Positions 7,925 through 17,812 of a stretch of DNA of 64,000 nucleotides are shown here, piece by piece. The notes under the pieces were generated by a model that ran no database searches, had not been told where the DNA came from, and saw nothing but the letters and a program-made list of their open reading frames with translations. Positions within the stretch are counted from its first letter, which is position 1. Each line of letters opens with the position of its first letter. The position numbers and the translations under genes are program-made. This DNA is from Streptomyces sp. NBC_00878 (GTDB lineage: Bacteria > Actinomycetota > Actinomycetes > Streptomycetales > Streptomycetaceae), in the NCBI RefSeq assembly GCF_026341515.1, contig NZ_JAPEOK010000002.1:62001-126000 (forward strand), written 5' to 3'.

Positions 7925-9133
7925 GTGCGCGTGAAGATCGCCTGCGTCGGCGGCGGGCCCGCCGGCCTGTACTTCTCGATCCTGATGAAACTTCAGGACC
8001 CGGACCACGACATCACCGTCCATGAACGGAACCCGGCCGGTTCGACCTACGGATGGGGGGTGACGTACTGGGGGAGCCTCCTCGAGAAACTGCACGAGGG
8101 CGACCCCGAGTCGGCGCGCGCCGTCAGGGAGAACTCGGTCCGCTGGAACGACGGGGTCGCGCACGTCGGCGACCGCACCACCACTCACCACGGCGACGAG
8201 GGCTTCGGCATCGGCCGCCGGCAACTGCTGGACCTCCTCGCGGAGCGCGCCCGCTCCGTTGGCGTACGTGTCGAGTACGAGGACGAGATCGCCGACGGGG
8301 CCCAACTGCCCGCAGCCGACCTGGTCGTCGCCTGCGACGGGGTCCACAGCGGAGTGCGCGAGCGGCACGCCGACCGCTTCGGCACCGAGGCCGCGCTCGG
8401 CCGCAACAAGTACATCTGGCTGGGCACCACGAAGGTCTTCGACGCGTTCAGCTTCGCCTTCGTGGAGACACCCCACGGCTGGATCTGGTGCTACGCCTAC
8501 GGGTTCAGCGAGGACCACAGCACCTGTGTCGTCGAATGCTCCCCGGACACCTGGAAGGGCCTCGGCCTCGACCGGGCCGACGAGACGGAGGGCCTCGCCC
8601 GCCTCGAAGAGCTCTTCGTCAAGCTGCTGGACGGTCACCGGCTGATCGGCCGGGCGAACACCGGCGGCAGCGCGCAGTGGCTGAACTTCCGCACCCTCAC
8701 CAACCGCCGCTGGTCCCACGGCAACGTCGTCCTGCTCGGCGACGCCGCCCACACCACGCACTACTCCATCGGCGCGGGCACCACCCTCGCCCTGGAGGAC
8801 GCCATCGCACTCGCGCACTCCCTGCGCACGGAGCCCGAACTCGCCTCCGCCCTCGTCACGTACGAGAAGGAACGCAAGAACGCGCTGCTCTCCGTGCAGA
8901 GCGCGGCCCGGCACAGCGCCCAGTGGTACGAGAACCTGCCGCGTTACATCGGCCTGCCTCCGGCGCAGATGTTCGCGCTCCTGGGCCAGCGGCACTCCCC
9001 GCTGCTCCCGTACGTGCCCCCGCAGCTCTACTACCGGATCGACCGGGCGGCGGGACAACTCGAAGCGCTGCGCAGACTCAAGCGCTGGCTGGGCCCGAGG
9101 GTCGCGCGGACCCTGCACGCGAAAAGAGGCTGA
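7925..9133 (+). CDS. FAD-dependent monooxygenase (aromatic hydroxylase type)
   Basis: This protein of about 402 residues has the features of class A flavin monooxygenases. IACVGGGPAGLYFS at the N-terminus is the GxGxxG FAD site, LVVACDGVHSGVRE is the DG motif, and VVLLGDAAHTTHYSIGAGTTLALEDA is the GD FAD motif. It resembles the flavin module of salicylyl-CoA or anthraniloyl-CoA 5-hydroxylases more than simple phenol hydroxylases, but no partner acyl-CoA gene is nearby, so the substrate is open. Translation could begin at either of two GTG codons six bases apart (7925 or 7931); the second gives the usual short lead-in. It stands alone. Confidence 0.85.
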   Translation: MRVKIACVGGGPAGLYFSILMKLQDPDHDITVHERNPAGSTYGWGVTYWGSLLEKLHEGDPESARAVRENSVRWNDGVAHVGDRTTTHHGDEGFGIGRRQLLDLLAERARSVGVRVEYEDEIADGAQLPAADLVVACDGVHSGVRERHADRFGTEAALGRNKYIWLGTTKVFDAFSFAFVETPHGWIWCYAYGFSEDHSTCVVECSPDTWKGLGLDRADETEGLARLEELFVKLLDGHRLIGRANTGGSAQWLNFRTLTNRRWSHGNVVLLGDAAHTTHYSIGAGTTLALEDAIALAHSLRTEPELASALVTYEKERKNALLSVQSAARHSAQWYENLPRYIGLPPAQMFALLGQRHSPLLPYVPPQLYYRIDRAAGQLEALRRLKRWLGPRVARTLHAKRG

Positions 9134-9212
9134 CGCCTCGTCAACAACCCACCTTTTTGGCGAGAATGGCGCTGTTGCTGACGGGGTGGGAGATGCGCGA
9201 GCGTGCTGAGTC

Positions 9213-12200
9213 ATGGACCGTGACCACAGCAACGCCGCCCGCACTCCCGCCCTCTCCCTCTCCCGTCGTCAACTGCTCGCGGCCGCGGGCGCCGCCGGTG
9301 CCGTCACCGCCATGGGCGTCGCGCCCGCCGCCGCGCGACCGCGCAGCGAGCTCTCGCTGTCCTTCACGGCGGCCACGAACGGTTCGGCGACCCTCGCGCC
9401 CGGCGGGGACCGGCTGATCGCCGAGATCCAGAACGTGCTGTGGTCCCTCCCGCGCAGCGGCGGCGAAGCCGTCCCCCTCACCCCGGCGGACCTGGAACCG
9501 AACCGGCCCGTGTACGCCTCCGACGGCAAGCTCATCGCCTTCTGCGCCTACCGGGGTGGCGGCTTCCACATCTGGACGATGCGGCCCGACGGCTCGGACG
9601 TACGGCAGCGCACCGACGGTCCCTGGGACGACCGCGGGCCCGCCTGGTCGCCCGACGGCACCCGGATCGCCTTCGCCTCCGAGCGCGGCGGCGACCAGGT
9701 GACCGGCAGCCCGTACCGCGTTCACGTGCTGGACCTGCGCACCGGTGACATCGCCCGTGTGACCGGTCTGCCGGGCCAGGACGGCCCGTTGCAGGACGGG
9801 GCGTGGGAGGACTTCGACCCCACCTGGTCGCCGGACGGGAAGCGGATTCTCTTCGTCCGGGCGAAGGGTGTCGCCACCGCTTTCGGTCTCGGTGTCGACG
9901 CCAGGACCGTCGCCGCCGTCCCCGCCGGGGGCACGGGCCCGGTCGTCGTGGAGCACACCGAGACCACGGCCGCCCAGATCATGACCCCCGCCCTCGCGGC
10001 GGACGGACGCCGCCTGGCGTATCTGCGGATCACCGCGTCACCCAACGGCTCCTGCGCGCTCGTCGTCGACGGCGCACCCGTCGCGGTCGCCGGGGACATA
10101 GCGCCGGTGCCGCCCCGCTGGACGCCCGAGGGGGAGCTGCTGCTGACCGTGGACGGCCGCTTCACCGTCGTACGGCCGGAGAAGCCCGCGGAGGCGGACG
10201 AGATCCCCTTCGAGGGCGTGCTGCCCCTGGAGCGGCCGGGCTACAAAGTCAAGGAGTACGACCTGGGGGAGGCGGGCCGGGCGCGTCCGGTACGGGGTAT
10301 CCACCTGCCCGCGCTCTCGCCCGACGGGCGGAAGGTCGCTTTCGCGGCGCTCAACTCGCTCTGGCTGGCGGACAGTTCGGGCGGCCGGGCGCCTCAGCGG
10401 CTGCGCAGGTCGGCGCCCACCGGTTACTTGCTGGGCCCCTCGTGGGCGCGCGACGGGAGTTCGCTGCTGTACGCGGACGACCGCGACGGGCTGCTCGGTG
10501 TGTACCGGCGAGATCTGGCCACCGGAGAGGAGACCGCGCTCGCGACCGGTGGCCGGGTGCATCCGGTGCTCTCGCCCGACGGGCAACGGCTCGCCTGCCT
10601 CGACCTGACCGGGCGGCTCGTCGTCCGGGACCTCGCGGCCGGTACGGAGCAGGTGCTGGCGACGCCCCTTGGCGCGGGCGGTCTGCCCGGCCGCCCCAGC
10701 TGGTCGCCCGACGGCCGGTACCTCGCCTTCTGCGACCGCAACCGCCTCAACCTCCGCTTCCGGGAGGGCTACAACCTCGTCCGCGTCGTCGACACCACGA
10801 CCGGCACGGACCGGCTGCACGCGGTCGCGCCGCATGTCTCGCTCTCCGACCGGTACGACTCGGGGCCCGTCTGGTCGCCCGACGGACGCTGGATGGCGGT
10901 GATCGTCGAGTCCGCGCTGTGCCTGCTGCCCGTCGCCCCCGACGGCACCCCGCGCGGCGCCCTGCGCACCCTCACGATCGAACCCGCCGACCATCCTTCC
11001 TGGTCCGGCGACTCGAAGACCCTGCTGTACCTGTCCGGCACCCGGCTGCGGCTGATCGGCGCCGACGGCGGCCCGGCCCGTACCGTCCGCATGCCGCTGG
11101 ACCAGCGCAGACCCGCACCCGCCGACACAGTGGTGCACGCCGGGCGACTGTGGGACGGCACCGGAGAGTCCGTACGGGACGACGTCGACATCGTCGTACG
11201 CGGCGGACGCGTCACCGCTGTCGAACCGCACCGCCGACGCGCGGCACTCCGCCTGATCGACGCCTCCGAGCGGACCGTCGTGCCCGGGCTGTGGGACACG
11301 CACACTCACCCCTGGCAGGTCACCTACGGCGGCCGGCAGACCGTCGGCCAGCTCACCTACGGCATCACGACCGCCGTGTCCCTCGGCGGCTTCGCCTACG
11401 AACAGGCCCGGATCCGCGAGGCGGTGACGGCAGGTCAGCTCGCCGGGCCCCGGCTGCTGACCACCGGCGAACTGCTCGACGGCGCCCGCGTCGCGTACAG
11501 CATGGGACGCGCCCACAACACCAGGGACGGGCTCCGGCGCACGCTGGAACGGGGCGCCGCGCTGGACTGGGACTTCGTCAAGACCTATGTGCGGGCGCCG
11601 AGTTGGGTGATGGAGGAGGCGGCCCGGTTCGGACACGAGCGGCTCGGGGTGCGCTCGGGCAGCCACCTGCTTTCCCCCGGCGTACAACTGGGCCAGGACC
11701 TGACGACCCATCTGCAGGCCACCCAGCGCTACGAGTCCGGGCACGCCATCACCGCATCCGGGCGCGCCTACCAGGACCTGCTGGAGATCTACTCGGCGCG
11801 TGGCATCGACTTCGGCCTGATCGCCACGCCGTTCACCTCCGCGCCGCTCCTCGGCGCGGACCCCGGGCTCGCCGAGGACCCCCGCGTCACCGCCGTGATG
11901 CCGCCCTGGGACGCCGCACTGGTCCGGCAGGCGGCGGGCGTACCGCCGACCCCGGCCCAACTCGCCACGCTCCGCACGGAGACCGACATATACCGGCGGA
12001 TCCTGGCCGCCGGAGGCATCGTCGCCCTCGGCACCGACCAGCCGCTCGTCGCCGTCGGCCTCTCCCTCCACATCGGCCTGCGCGCGCTGCACCGGGGCGG
12101 CCTGTCCCCGGCCGCGGCCCTGCGCACCGTGACCGTGCTGCCCGCCCGTCTCTTCGGCGTCGACGACCACCTCGGCACGGTCGAGCCCGGCAAACTCGCC

Positions 12201-12431
12201 GACCTGACAGTCGTGGACGGCGACCCGTTCGAGGACTTCGACACGCTCGTACGAACGGTCTCCGTGCTCCGGGGCGGGGTGCCGTACACGACCGCCGACC
12301 TCGTGGCCGCGTACGAGCCGGTGTCCGAGGCGGTGTCCGGGCGCGCGGCGCCGCACGCGGCGGGCGAGGACGACTGGCTGGACGTGGGGCGCCTGATGAA
12401 GCGGGAGGGGTGCTGCGGCCCGGGCGTCTGA
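9213..12431 (+). CDS. Secreted beta-propeller (TolB/PD40-like) amidohydrolase
   Basis: This 1072-residue protein has a twin-arginine signal (SRRQLLAAAGAAGAV, about residues 18-32) and so should be exported folded. Residues about 50-640 hold repeated PD40/TolB-type blades, each with a WSPDG- or LSPDG-like turn. From about 645 an amidohydrolase domain begins (TVVHAGRLWDGTGESV). It has metal-ligand motif LWDTHTHPW, a probable later Asp in GTDQPL, and the typical C-terminal LGTVEPGKLADLTVVDGDP. Such fusions occur in actinobacteria and are thought to act on peptides or imide-type substrates; the substrate here is unknown. It stands alone, divergent from nothing obvious, and is followed by almost 1 kb without a clear gene. 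Confidence 0.85.
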   Translation: MDRDHSNAARTPALSLSRRQLLAAAGAAGAVTAMGVAPAAARPRSELSLSFTAATNGSATLAPGGDRLIAEIQNVLWSLPRSGGEAVPLTPADLEPNRPVYASDGKLIAFCAYRGGGFHIWTMRPDGSDVRQRTDGPWDDRGPAWSPDGTRIAFASERGGDQVTGSPYRVHVLDLRTGDIARVTGLPGQDGPLQDGAWEDFDPTWSPDGKRILFVRAKGVATAFGLGVDARTVAAVPAGGTGPVVVEHTETTAAQIMTPALAADGRRLAYLRITASPNGSCALVVDGAPVAVAGDIAPVPPRWTPEGELLLTVDGRFTVVRPEKPAEADEIPFEGVLPLERPGYKVKEYDLGEAGRARPVRGIHLPALSPDGRKVAFAALNSLWLADSSGGRAPQRLRRSAPTGYLLGPSWARDGSSLLYADDRDGLLGVYRRDLATGEETALATGGRVHPVLSPDGQRLACLDLTGRLVVRDLAAGTEQVLATPLGAGGLPGRPSWSPDGRYLAFCDRNRLNLRFREGYNLVRVVDTTTGTDRLHAVAPHVSLSDRYDSGPVWSPDGRWMAVIVESALCLLPVAPDGTPRGALRTLTIEPADHPSWSGDSKTLLYLSGTRLRLIGADGGPARTVRMPLDQRRPAPADTVVHAGRLWDGTGESVRDDVDIVVRGGRVTAVEPHRRRAALRLIDASERTVVPGLWDTHTHPWQVTYGGRQTVGQLTYGITTAVSLGGFAYEQARIREAVTAGQLAGPRLLTTGELLDGARVAYSMGRAHNTRDGLRRTLERGAALDWDFVKTYVRAPSWVMEEAARFGHERLGVRSGSHLLSPGVQLGQDLTTHLQATQRYESGHAITASGRAYQDLLEIYSARGIDFGLIATPFTSAPLLGADPGLAEDPRVTAVMPPWDAALVRQAAGVPPTPAQLATLRTETDIYRRILAAGGIVALGTDQPLVAVGLSLHIGLRALHRGGLSPAAALRTVTVLPARLFGVDDHLGTVEPGKLADLTVVDGDPFEDFDTLVRTVSVLRGGVPYTTADLVAAYEPVSEAVSGRAAPHAAGEDDWLDVGRLMKREGCCGPGV

Positions 12432-12467
12432 GCGGGCGTCCGAGCGAGCGGGATCGCCCGCGACCGG

Positions 12468-12620
12468 TCAGGCCGTGTCGAAGGTGTAATGCGCCGTGTG
12501 GTCCAGCAGATCGGCGGGCGTGGAGTCGTTCCACGGCTTCATGGGCTCGCCGCGGTCGACGACGTCCGGTGTACCCGCGAGGGGCAGATAGCCGGAGTCC
12601 GGGTGCTGCGCTGCCACTCG
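12468..12620 (-). pseudogene. Possible C-terminal gene remnant of unknown family
   Basis: About 50 codons ending at a TGA encode VAAQHPDSGYLPLAGTPDVV, then RGEPMKPWNDSTPADLLDHT and HYTFDTA. Codon third positions are almost all G or C and the composition looks like ordinary protein. Upstream of about 12620 the frame turns into Arg/Pro/Ser-rich shadow sequence, so the rest of a gene seems to be missing. A small intact protein from the GTG near 12618 is possible. I do not recognise the family. Confidence 0.4.
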
Positions 12621-13387
12621 GCAGCGGAGGCCCGCGCCGCGGATATGGCTCCTCGGCGAGGGCTGCGGCGGCGATCTCCGGGCTCCCGCGGATCCTGTGG
12701 TCTCGGTCACGCCCCGAAACTGACGTGAAAGCCCACCGTCGGCCGGCCGCGGTCGGACGGTGTGAAGCCGGGTGACTGGAGGTGTCGATCCCGCTGTTCG
12801 CGCGAATGAGCAGCTTCCCGGGCGGGGCGGACACTAGGAACCGGATCGTCCACATACCGCCCCAAGTCGCGATAGCCCTGGGCTGACCGATCGTGCGCCG
12901 GCGCAATTAATGTGATGAAAGAGCGCCCCGGTGGTCGAATGCCGGGATACGCTGCCCTGCGCACCCACGTTCGATTCCGCGCCCGTGGGGGCCGGTTACC
13001 CCGGCCTGATCGTGTGCGGGTCGAGCGGAGCCCAAGCGCGAGAGACATACCGTCCGGTCTGACGCTCCACCCTCACCGTGACCCGGTGAGCCAAGCCGAT
13101 CCCGGAGGACTCCACGTGCCCGGGCACCGGTCAGTCTCGGCGTCCACCACCGGGCACGTACGCGTAGTGCGACCCTTCGGTGTGGCGCCCCGAAAACCCT
13201 GTCAAGGCAGCCTCTGCGCGACCTCGGCACCGATAGAACGCACAACGGCCTCCGCCCTGGAACCGTGCGCTGCGGACGTCATTCTCGCTTTCTGCCGGTA
13301 CGGCCGGGCGTGGGCGACGGCCGTCGGTTGCCCGGCGCACGCGCGGCCGCCGAGTCCCACCGACTGCCTGTCACCCAGTGAGGAACA
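12621..13387. other. Long non-coding stretch with several short palindromes
   Basis: No convincing coding frame is seen on either strand. Short perfect palindromes occur: TGCGCCGGCGCA at 12894-12905, a CTCACCG/CGGTGAG hairpin at 13072-13090 and GTGCCCGGGCAC at 13116-13127. The promoter of the sugar-binding lipoprotein gene should lie in the last 150 bp, but no clear -35/-10 pair was found. It may be eroded accessory DNA. Confidence 0.5.
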
Positions 13388-14485
13388 ATGATCATGCGCG
13401 CCCGCGCCACCGTGGCTGCGGCCATATCCACCGCCCTGACCCTCTCTCTCGCCTCATGCGGTGGGGGCTCCGACACCGGCAGCGGTGGCGATTCGGCGTC
13501 CGTCGGCATTGCCATGCCCACCAAGACGTCGCAGCGGTGGATCGACGACGGTCGGAACATGGTCACCGAGCTCAAGGGGTTCGGCTACGCCACCACCTTG
13601 AAGTACGCCGACAACGACCCTAAGAACCAGGTCGCGCAGGTGGAGGCCATGATCGAGGACGGCGTCGACGCGCTGGTCATCGCCTCGGTCGACGGGCGCG
13701 CCTTCACCGACGTCCTGAGCAAGGCGAAGGACGCCGGCATCTCCGTGATCGCCTACGACCGGATGCTCCTGGGCACCGACGCCGTCAACTACTACGCGTC
13801 CTTCGACAACCTGAAGGTCGGCTCGCAGCAGGCCGACTTCATCGTGGAGGAACTGGGCCTCGTCAACGGCAGTGGCAAGGGCCCGTTCACCATCGAGCTC
13901 TTCGCGGGTTCCCCGGACGACAACAACACGCGCTACTTCTACGAGGCCTCCATGGAGGTCCTGGACCCGTACATCCAGAACGGCGACCTGATCGTCAGGT
14001 CCGGGCAGACGGATCTCGATCAGGTGACCACTCTCCGCTGGGACGGCCCCACGGCGGAGAAGCGCATGAACAAGATTCTCGACTCGAAGTACAACGGCCA
14101 GACCATCGACGCGGTCCTCTCGCCGTACGACGGCATGTCCATCGGCATCCTCAACGCGCTGAAGGAGCACGGGTACGGAGGCGCGGGCAAGCCGCTGCCC
14201 ATCGTCACCGGCCAGGACGCCGAGGTGCCCTCGATCAAGTCGATCGTGGACGGTGAGCAGACCCAGACCGTCTACAAGGACACCCGCGAGCTGGCGCTGG
14301 TCACCTCGTACATGGTCAACTCCGTCGTCCACGACAAGACGCCGGCCATCAACGACACCAGGACGTACGACAACGGGAAGAAGATCGTGCCCGCGTACCT
14401 CCTGGAGCCGGTGAGCGTCGACAAGGGCAACTACGAGCAGGTGCTCATCGACTCGGGCTACATCAAGAAGAGCGACCTGAAGTGA
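13388..14485 (+). CDS. Sugar ABC transporter substrate-binding lipoprotein (ChvE/xylose type), orphan
   Basis: This is a 365-residue periplasmic-binding-protein-family lipoprotein. The signal peptide ends in the lipobox LASC at about residue 24, followed by a Gly/Ser linker. The mature part (VGIAMPTKTSQRWIDDGRNM, then ALVIASVDG, VIAYDRML, GSPDDNNT and IVTGQDAE) follows ChvE-like multiple-sugar binding proteins of the CUT2 class. It should capture a monosaccharide outside the membrane for an ATP-driven permease. No permease or ATPase gene is adjacent: the downstream neighbour is convergent, and a strong terminator follows 10 bp after the stop. The transporter partners must be elsewhere, or the protein serves as a sensor. 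The start ATG is unusual in being next to a second Met (MIM). Confidence 0.9.
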   Translation: MIMRARATVAAAISTALTLSLASCGGGSDTGSGGDSASVGIAMPTKTSQRWIDDGRNMVTELKGFGYATTLKYADNDPKNQVAQVEAMIEDGVDALVIASVDGRAFTDVLSKAKDAGISVIAYDRMLLGTDAVNYYASFDNLKVGSQQADFIVEELGLVNGSGKGPFTIELFAGSPDDNNTRYFYEASMEVLDPYIQNGDLIVRSGQTDLDQVTTLRWDGPTAEKRMNKILDSKYNGQTIDAVLSPYDGMSIGILNALKEHGYGGAGKPLPIVTGQDAEVPSIKSIVDGEQTQTVYKDTRELALVTSYMVNSVVHDKTPAINDTRTYDNGKKIVPAYLLEPVSVDKGNYEQVLIDSGYIKKSDLK

Positions 14486-14495
14486 ACCGTTGACA

Positions 14496-14531
14496 CCTGT
14501 GGGGCGGGGAGAGGTCTCCCCGCCCCACAGG
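14496..14531. terminator. Bidirectional terminator hairpin
   Basis: CCTGTGGGGCGGGGAGA and its exact reverse complement are separated by two bases, giving a 17-bp perfect stem. It lies between two convergent genes, 10 bp after one stop codon and 29 bp from the other. Confidence 0.9.
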
Positions 14532-14560
14532 CGTTCGTACGAAGGGTTGGCCGGTCGGCG

Positions 14561-15914
<1,354 letters not shown>

Positions 15915-16625
15915 ATGGCCTCGTCCTCGGACGCCACCTCGTCCGCCGGATCCACCCCCGAGCCCTCCGGAGCGTCGGAAAGCGGTTCCATCCCGGAGAC
16001 CCCTGACAGCGCCGAGAGCCCGGAGAGTCCCGAGAGACGCGGACGGGTCCGTCTGCGCCGTGCCGCGGTGATGGCGGTGCCTGCCACCGCGGTCGCGGCC
16101 GGCCTGATGATCCTCACCGCCCAGGGGGCCCTGGGAGTGCAGTTCGCGATTTCCGGTATGCCGTTCACGGTCACCGCGACGAACCTCGACGGTGAGGGCT
16201 TCGCCCAGTTCGGCGGTCTCGACCAGATGGCCCCGGGCAGCCCCAACGAGGGTGACACCGGCGGCCAGGTCCTCGTGGTGGTCTCCGCGATCAAGAAGGC
16301 GACCCTCACCAAGCTCTGCCAGAGCGTCGACCTCGGCGGCACGAACCTGCTCATCAGGGCCGGCGAGGGAAGCCAGAAGGTGTCCGCGGTCAACCTCACC
16401 ACCGACTCCACCGAGCTGTCCGGTGACGCCTCCTTCGACAACATCGAGATCGGCAACGACGCCAGCACGCTCGACAAGTCCCATGCGCAGGGCCCGAAGG
16501 GCGTCTTCAGTCAGCAGGCCGACACCGTCCACATCGCCAACCTGCGGCAGACGAACTACGCCACCACGGCGGCGGTGTTCAAGCTTCCCGGTCTGAAGCT
16601 GAGCTTCAGCGACAAGGGCTGCTGA
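15915..16625 (+). CDS. DUF6230 family protein
   Basis: This is a 236-residue actinobacterial protein of the DUF6230 group, which some older genomes label cholesterol esterase without evidence. A low-complexity acidic Ser/Pro/Glu N-terminus (about 40 residues) precedes a basic patch and one transmembrane or signal-anchor helix (AAVMAVPATAVAAGLMILTA). An extracellular Gly/Thr-rich domain with two cysteines (KLCQ and the terminal C) follows. The start was set at the third ATG because GGGAG lies five bases before it. Its stop overlaps the next start as TGATG, so the two genes are translationally coupled. The function is unknown. Confidence 0.82.
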   Translation: MASSSDATSSAGSTPEPSGASESGSIPETPDSAESPESPERRGRVRLRRAAVMAVPATAVAAGLMILTAQGALGVQFAISGMPFTVTATNLDGEGFAQFGGLDQMAPGSPNEGDTGGQVLVVVSAIKKATLTKLCQSVDLGGTNLLIRAGEGSQKVSAVNLTTDSTELSGDASFDNIEIGNDASTLDKSHAQGPKGVFSQQADTVHIANLRQTNYATTAAVFKLPGLKLSFSDKGC

Positions 16626-17026
16626 TGGTCGCCTTCCGGCGCTGGCGCGCGGCCCGCCCGTTCTGGGGCGGGCTGCTGCTCACCCTGGGCGGTGCGGAGA
16701 TCCTCGCCACGCAGAAGGCGTCGCTGAAGGTCGTCATGCACATCGGCATGCAGGGCCTGGCCGGCTACCTCCTGCCGGCCCTGATGCTGGTCTGCGGACT
16801 GCTGATCCTCTTCAACCCCGCGCAGCGCCTCTTCTACTCGATCCTGGGCGCCATGCTCTCCCTCGGTACCTGGCTCACCTCGAACCTGGGCGGCTTCTTC
16901 ATCGGGCTCCTCCTCGGTGTCGTCGGCAGCTGCCTCACCTTCGGCTGGCTGCCGGACCAGGAACCGCGGCCGCGGCGCGCCCGTCCGTGGCGACGTCGCA
17001 GCCAGGAGCCCGTCCATCACCCGTAG
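16625..17026 (+). CDS. DUF6114 integral membrane protein
   Basis: This 133-residue protein has four predicted transmembrane helices (FWGGLLLTLGGAEILAT, GYLLPALMLVCGLLILF, LFYSILGAMLSLGTWL, GFFIGLLLGVVGSCLTFGW) and a short basic tail, the standard layout of DUF6114. It is coupled to the DUF6230 gene by a one-base stop/start overlap, and the two families usually travel together, which suggests a membrane complex. The stop codon lies in the first unit of a 20-bp tandem repeat. No role has been established for the pair. Confidence 0.82.
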   Translation: MVAFRRWRAARPFWGGLLLTLGGAEILATQKASLKVVMHIGMQGLAGYLLPALMLVCGLLILFNPAQRLFYSILGAMLSLGTWLTSNLGGFFIGLLLGVVGSCLTFGWLPDQEPRPRRARPWRRRSQEPVHHP

Positions 17027-17100
17027 GTCCGGCCCGTCACCCGTAGGTCCGGTCCGTCATCCGCAGGTCCGCTCCGTCGTTCGTAGGGACCGGGCCGTCT
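17021..17100. repeat. Four-copy 20-bp tandem repeat starting at the DUF6114 stop codon
   Basis: Four head-to-tail units resemble CCGTAGGTCCGGCCCGTCAC; the first two differ at two positions and the last is degenerate. The TAG of the DUF6114 gene is inside unit 1. Confidence 0.92.
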
Positions 17101-17151
17101 TCCGTGGTGTGCCGGGGCGCCGTGAACGGGCGGCGCCTCCCCGGGCGGTGG

Positions 17152-17778
17152 TCAGTGCACGCCGTGCGGGCGGAACTGGACGCTGATCCGGGCACCCGCC
17201 GCCCGCGTGCTCTTGGGAATCGCGTGCTCCCAGGTGCGCTGGCAGGAGCCGCCCATCACGATCAGGTCGCCGTGCCCGAGAGGGTGCCGCACCGGAGTGC
17301 CGCCCCGCCTGGGCCGTAGCAGCAGGTCGCGCGGAGCTCCCACGGAGAGGATGGCGACCATCGTGTCCTCACGCGCCCCGCGGCCGATCCGGTCCCCGTG
17401 CCAGGCCACGCTGTCCCGGCCGTCCCGATAGAGGCAGAGCCCGGCGGTGGTGAACGGTTCCCTCAGCTCGTCGGCGTAGTGCGTGGACAGGGCATCCCGG
17501 GCCTCGTCCAGCACGGCATGCGGCAGCGCGTCATCGGCGAGGTAGAACGCGAGCAGTCGCGGTACGTCCACCATGTGCTCGTACATCTGCCGCCGCTCGG
17601 CCCGCCAGGGCACCTCGGCGGCCAGCCGCGCGAACAGCGCGTCCGCCCCGCGCAGCCAGCCCGGCAGCAGATCGATCCACGCCCCGTCGCCCAGCACGGT
17701 CCGGCGCAGCCCGTCGAGCGGACCGAGACGGATGTCGTCGGTCTGGTCGAACAGCGAACCCTGGAGGTGCGTGGACAT
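17152..17778 (-). CDS. AlkB-like 2-oxoglutarate/Fe(II) dioxygenase
   Basis: This is a 208-residue protein with the double-stranded beta-helix of AlkB-type alkylation-repair dioxygenases. The iron ligands are in WHGDRIG (HxD) and WEHAIPK (His); ARISVQFR supplies the 2-oxoglutarate Arg. LCLYRDGRDSVAWHGD is the substrate-lid region typical of the family. It would remove methyl groups from damaged nucleic acid, though relatives act on proteins or tRNA. The start MSTHLQGSLF was picked on family length; its GGAGG is unusually close to the ATG (one base), so an upstream start cannot be excluded. It lies 34 bp upstream of the end of the PucR gene and could be read through from it. Confidence 0.85.
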   Translation of the reverse strand: MSTHLQGSLFDQTDDIRLGPLDGLRRTVLGDGAWIDLLPGWLRGADALFARLAAEVPWRAERRQMYEHMVDVPRLLAFYLADDALPHAVLDEARDALSTHYADELREPFTTAGLCLYRDGRDSVAWHGDRIGRGAREDTMVAILSVGAPRDLLLRPRRGGTPVRHPLGHGDLIVMGGSCQRTWEHAIPKSTRAAGARISVQFRPHGVH

Positions 17779-17812
17779 GCCTCCAGAGTACCCACGTATT
17801 CGAATGTGTGTG

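Noticed and set aside
10038..12356. 772-codon minus-strand frame opposite the propeller-amidohydrolase
   Set aside because: It is an antisense shadow; the plus-strand product has full domain motifs and a Tat signal.
12907..13245. 112-residue minus-strand frame in the long gap
   Set aside because: Arg-rich composition, no ribosome site and no recognisable family, typical of chance frames in GC-rich DNA.
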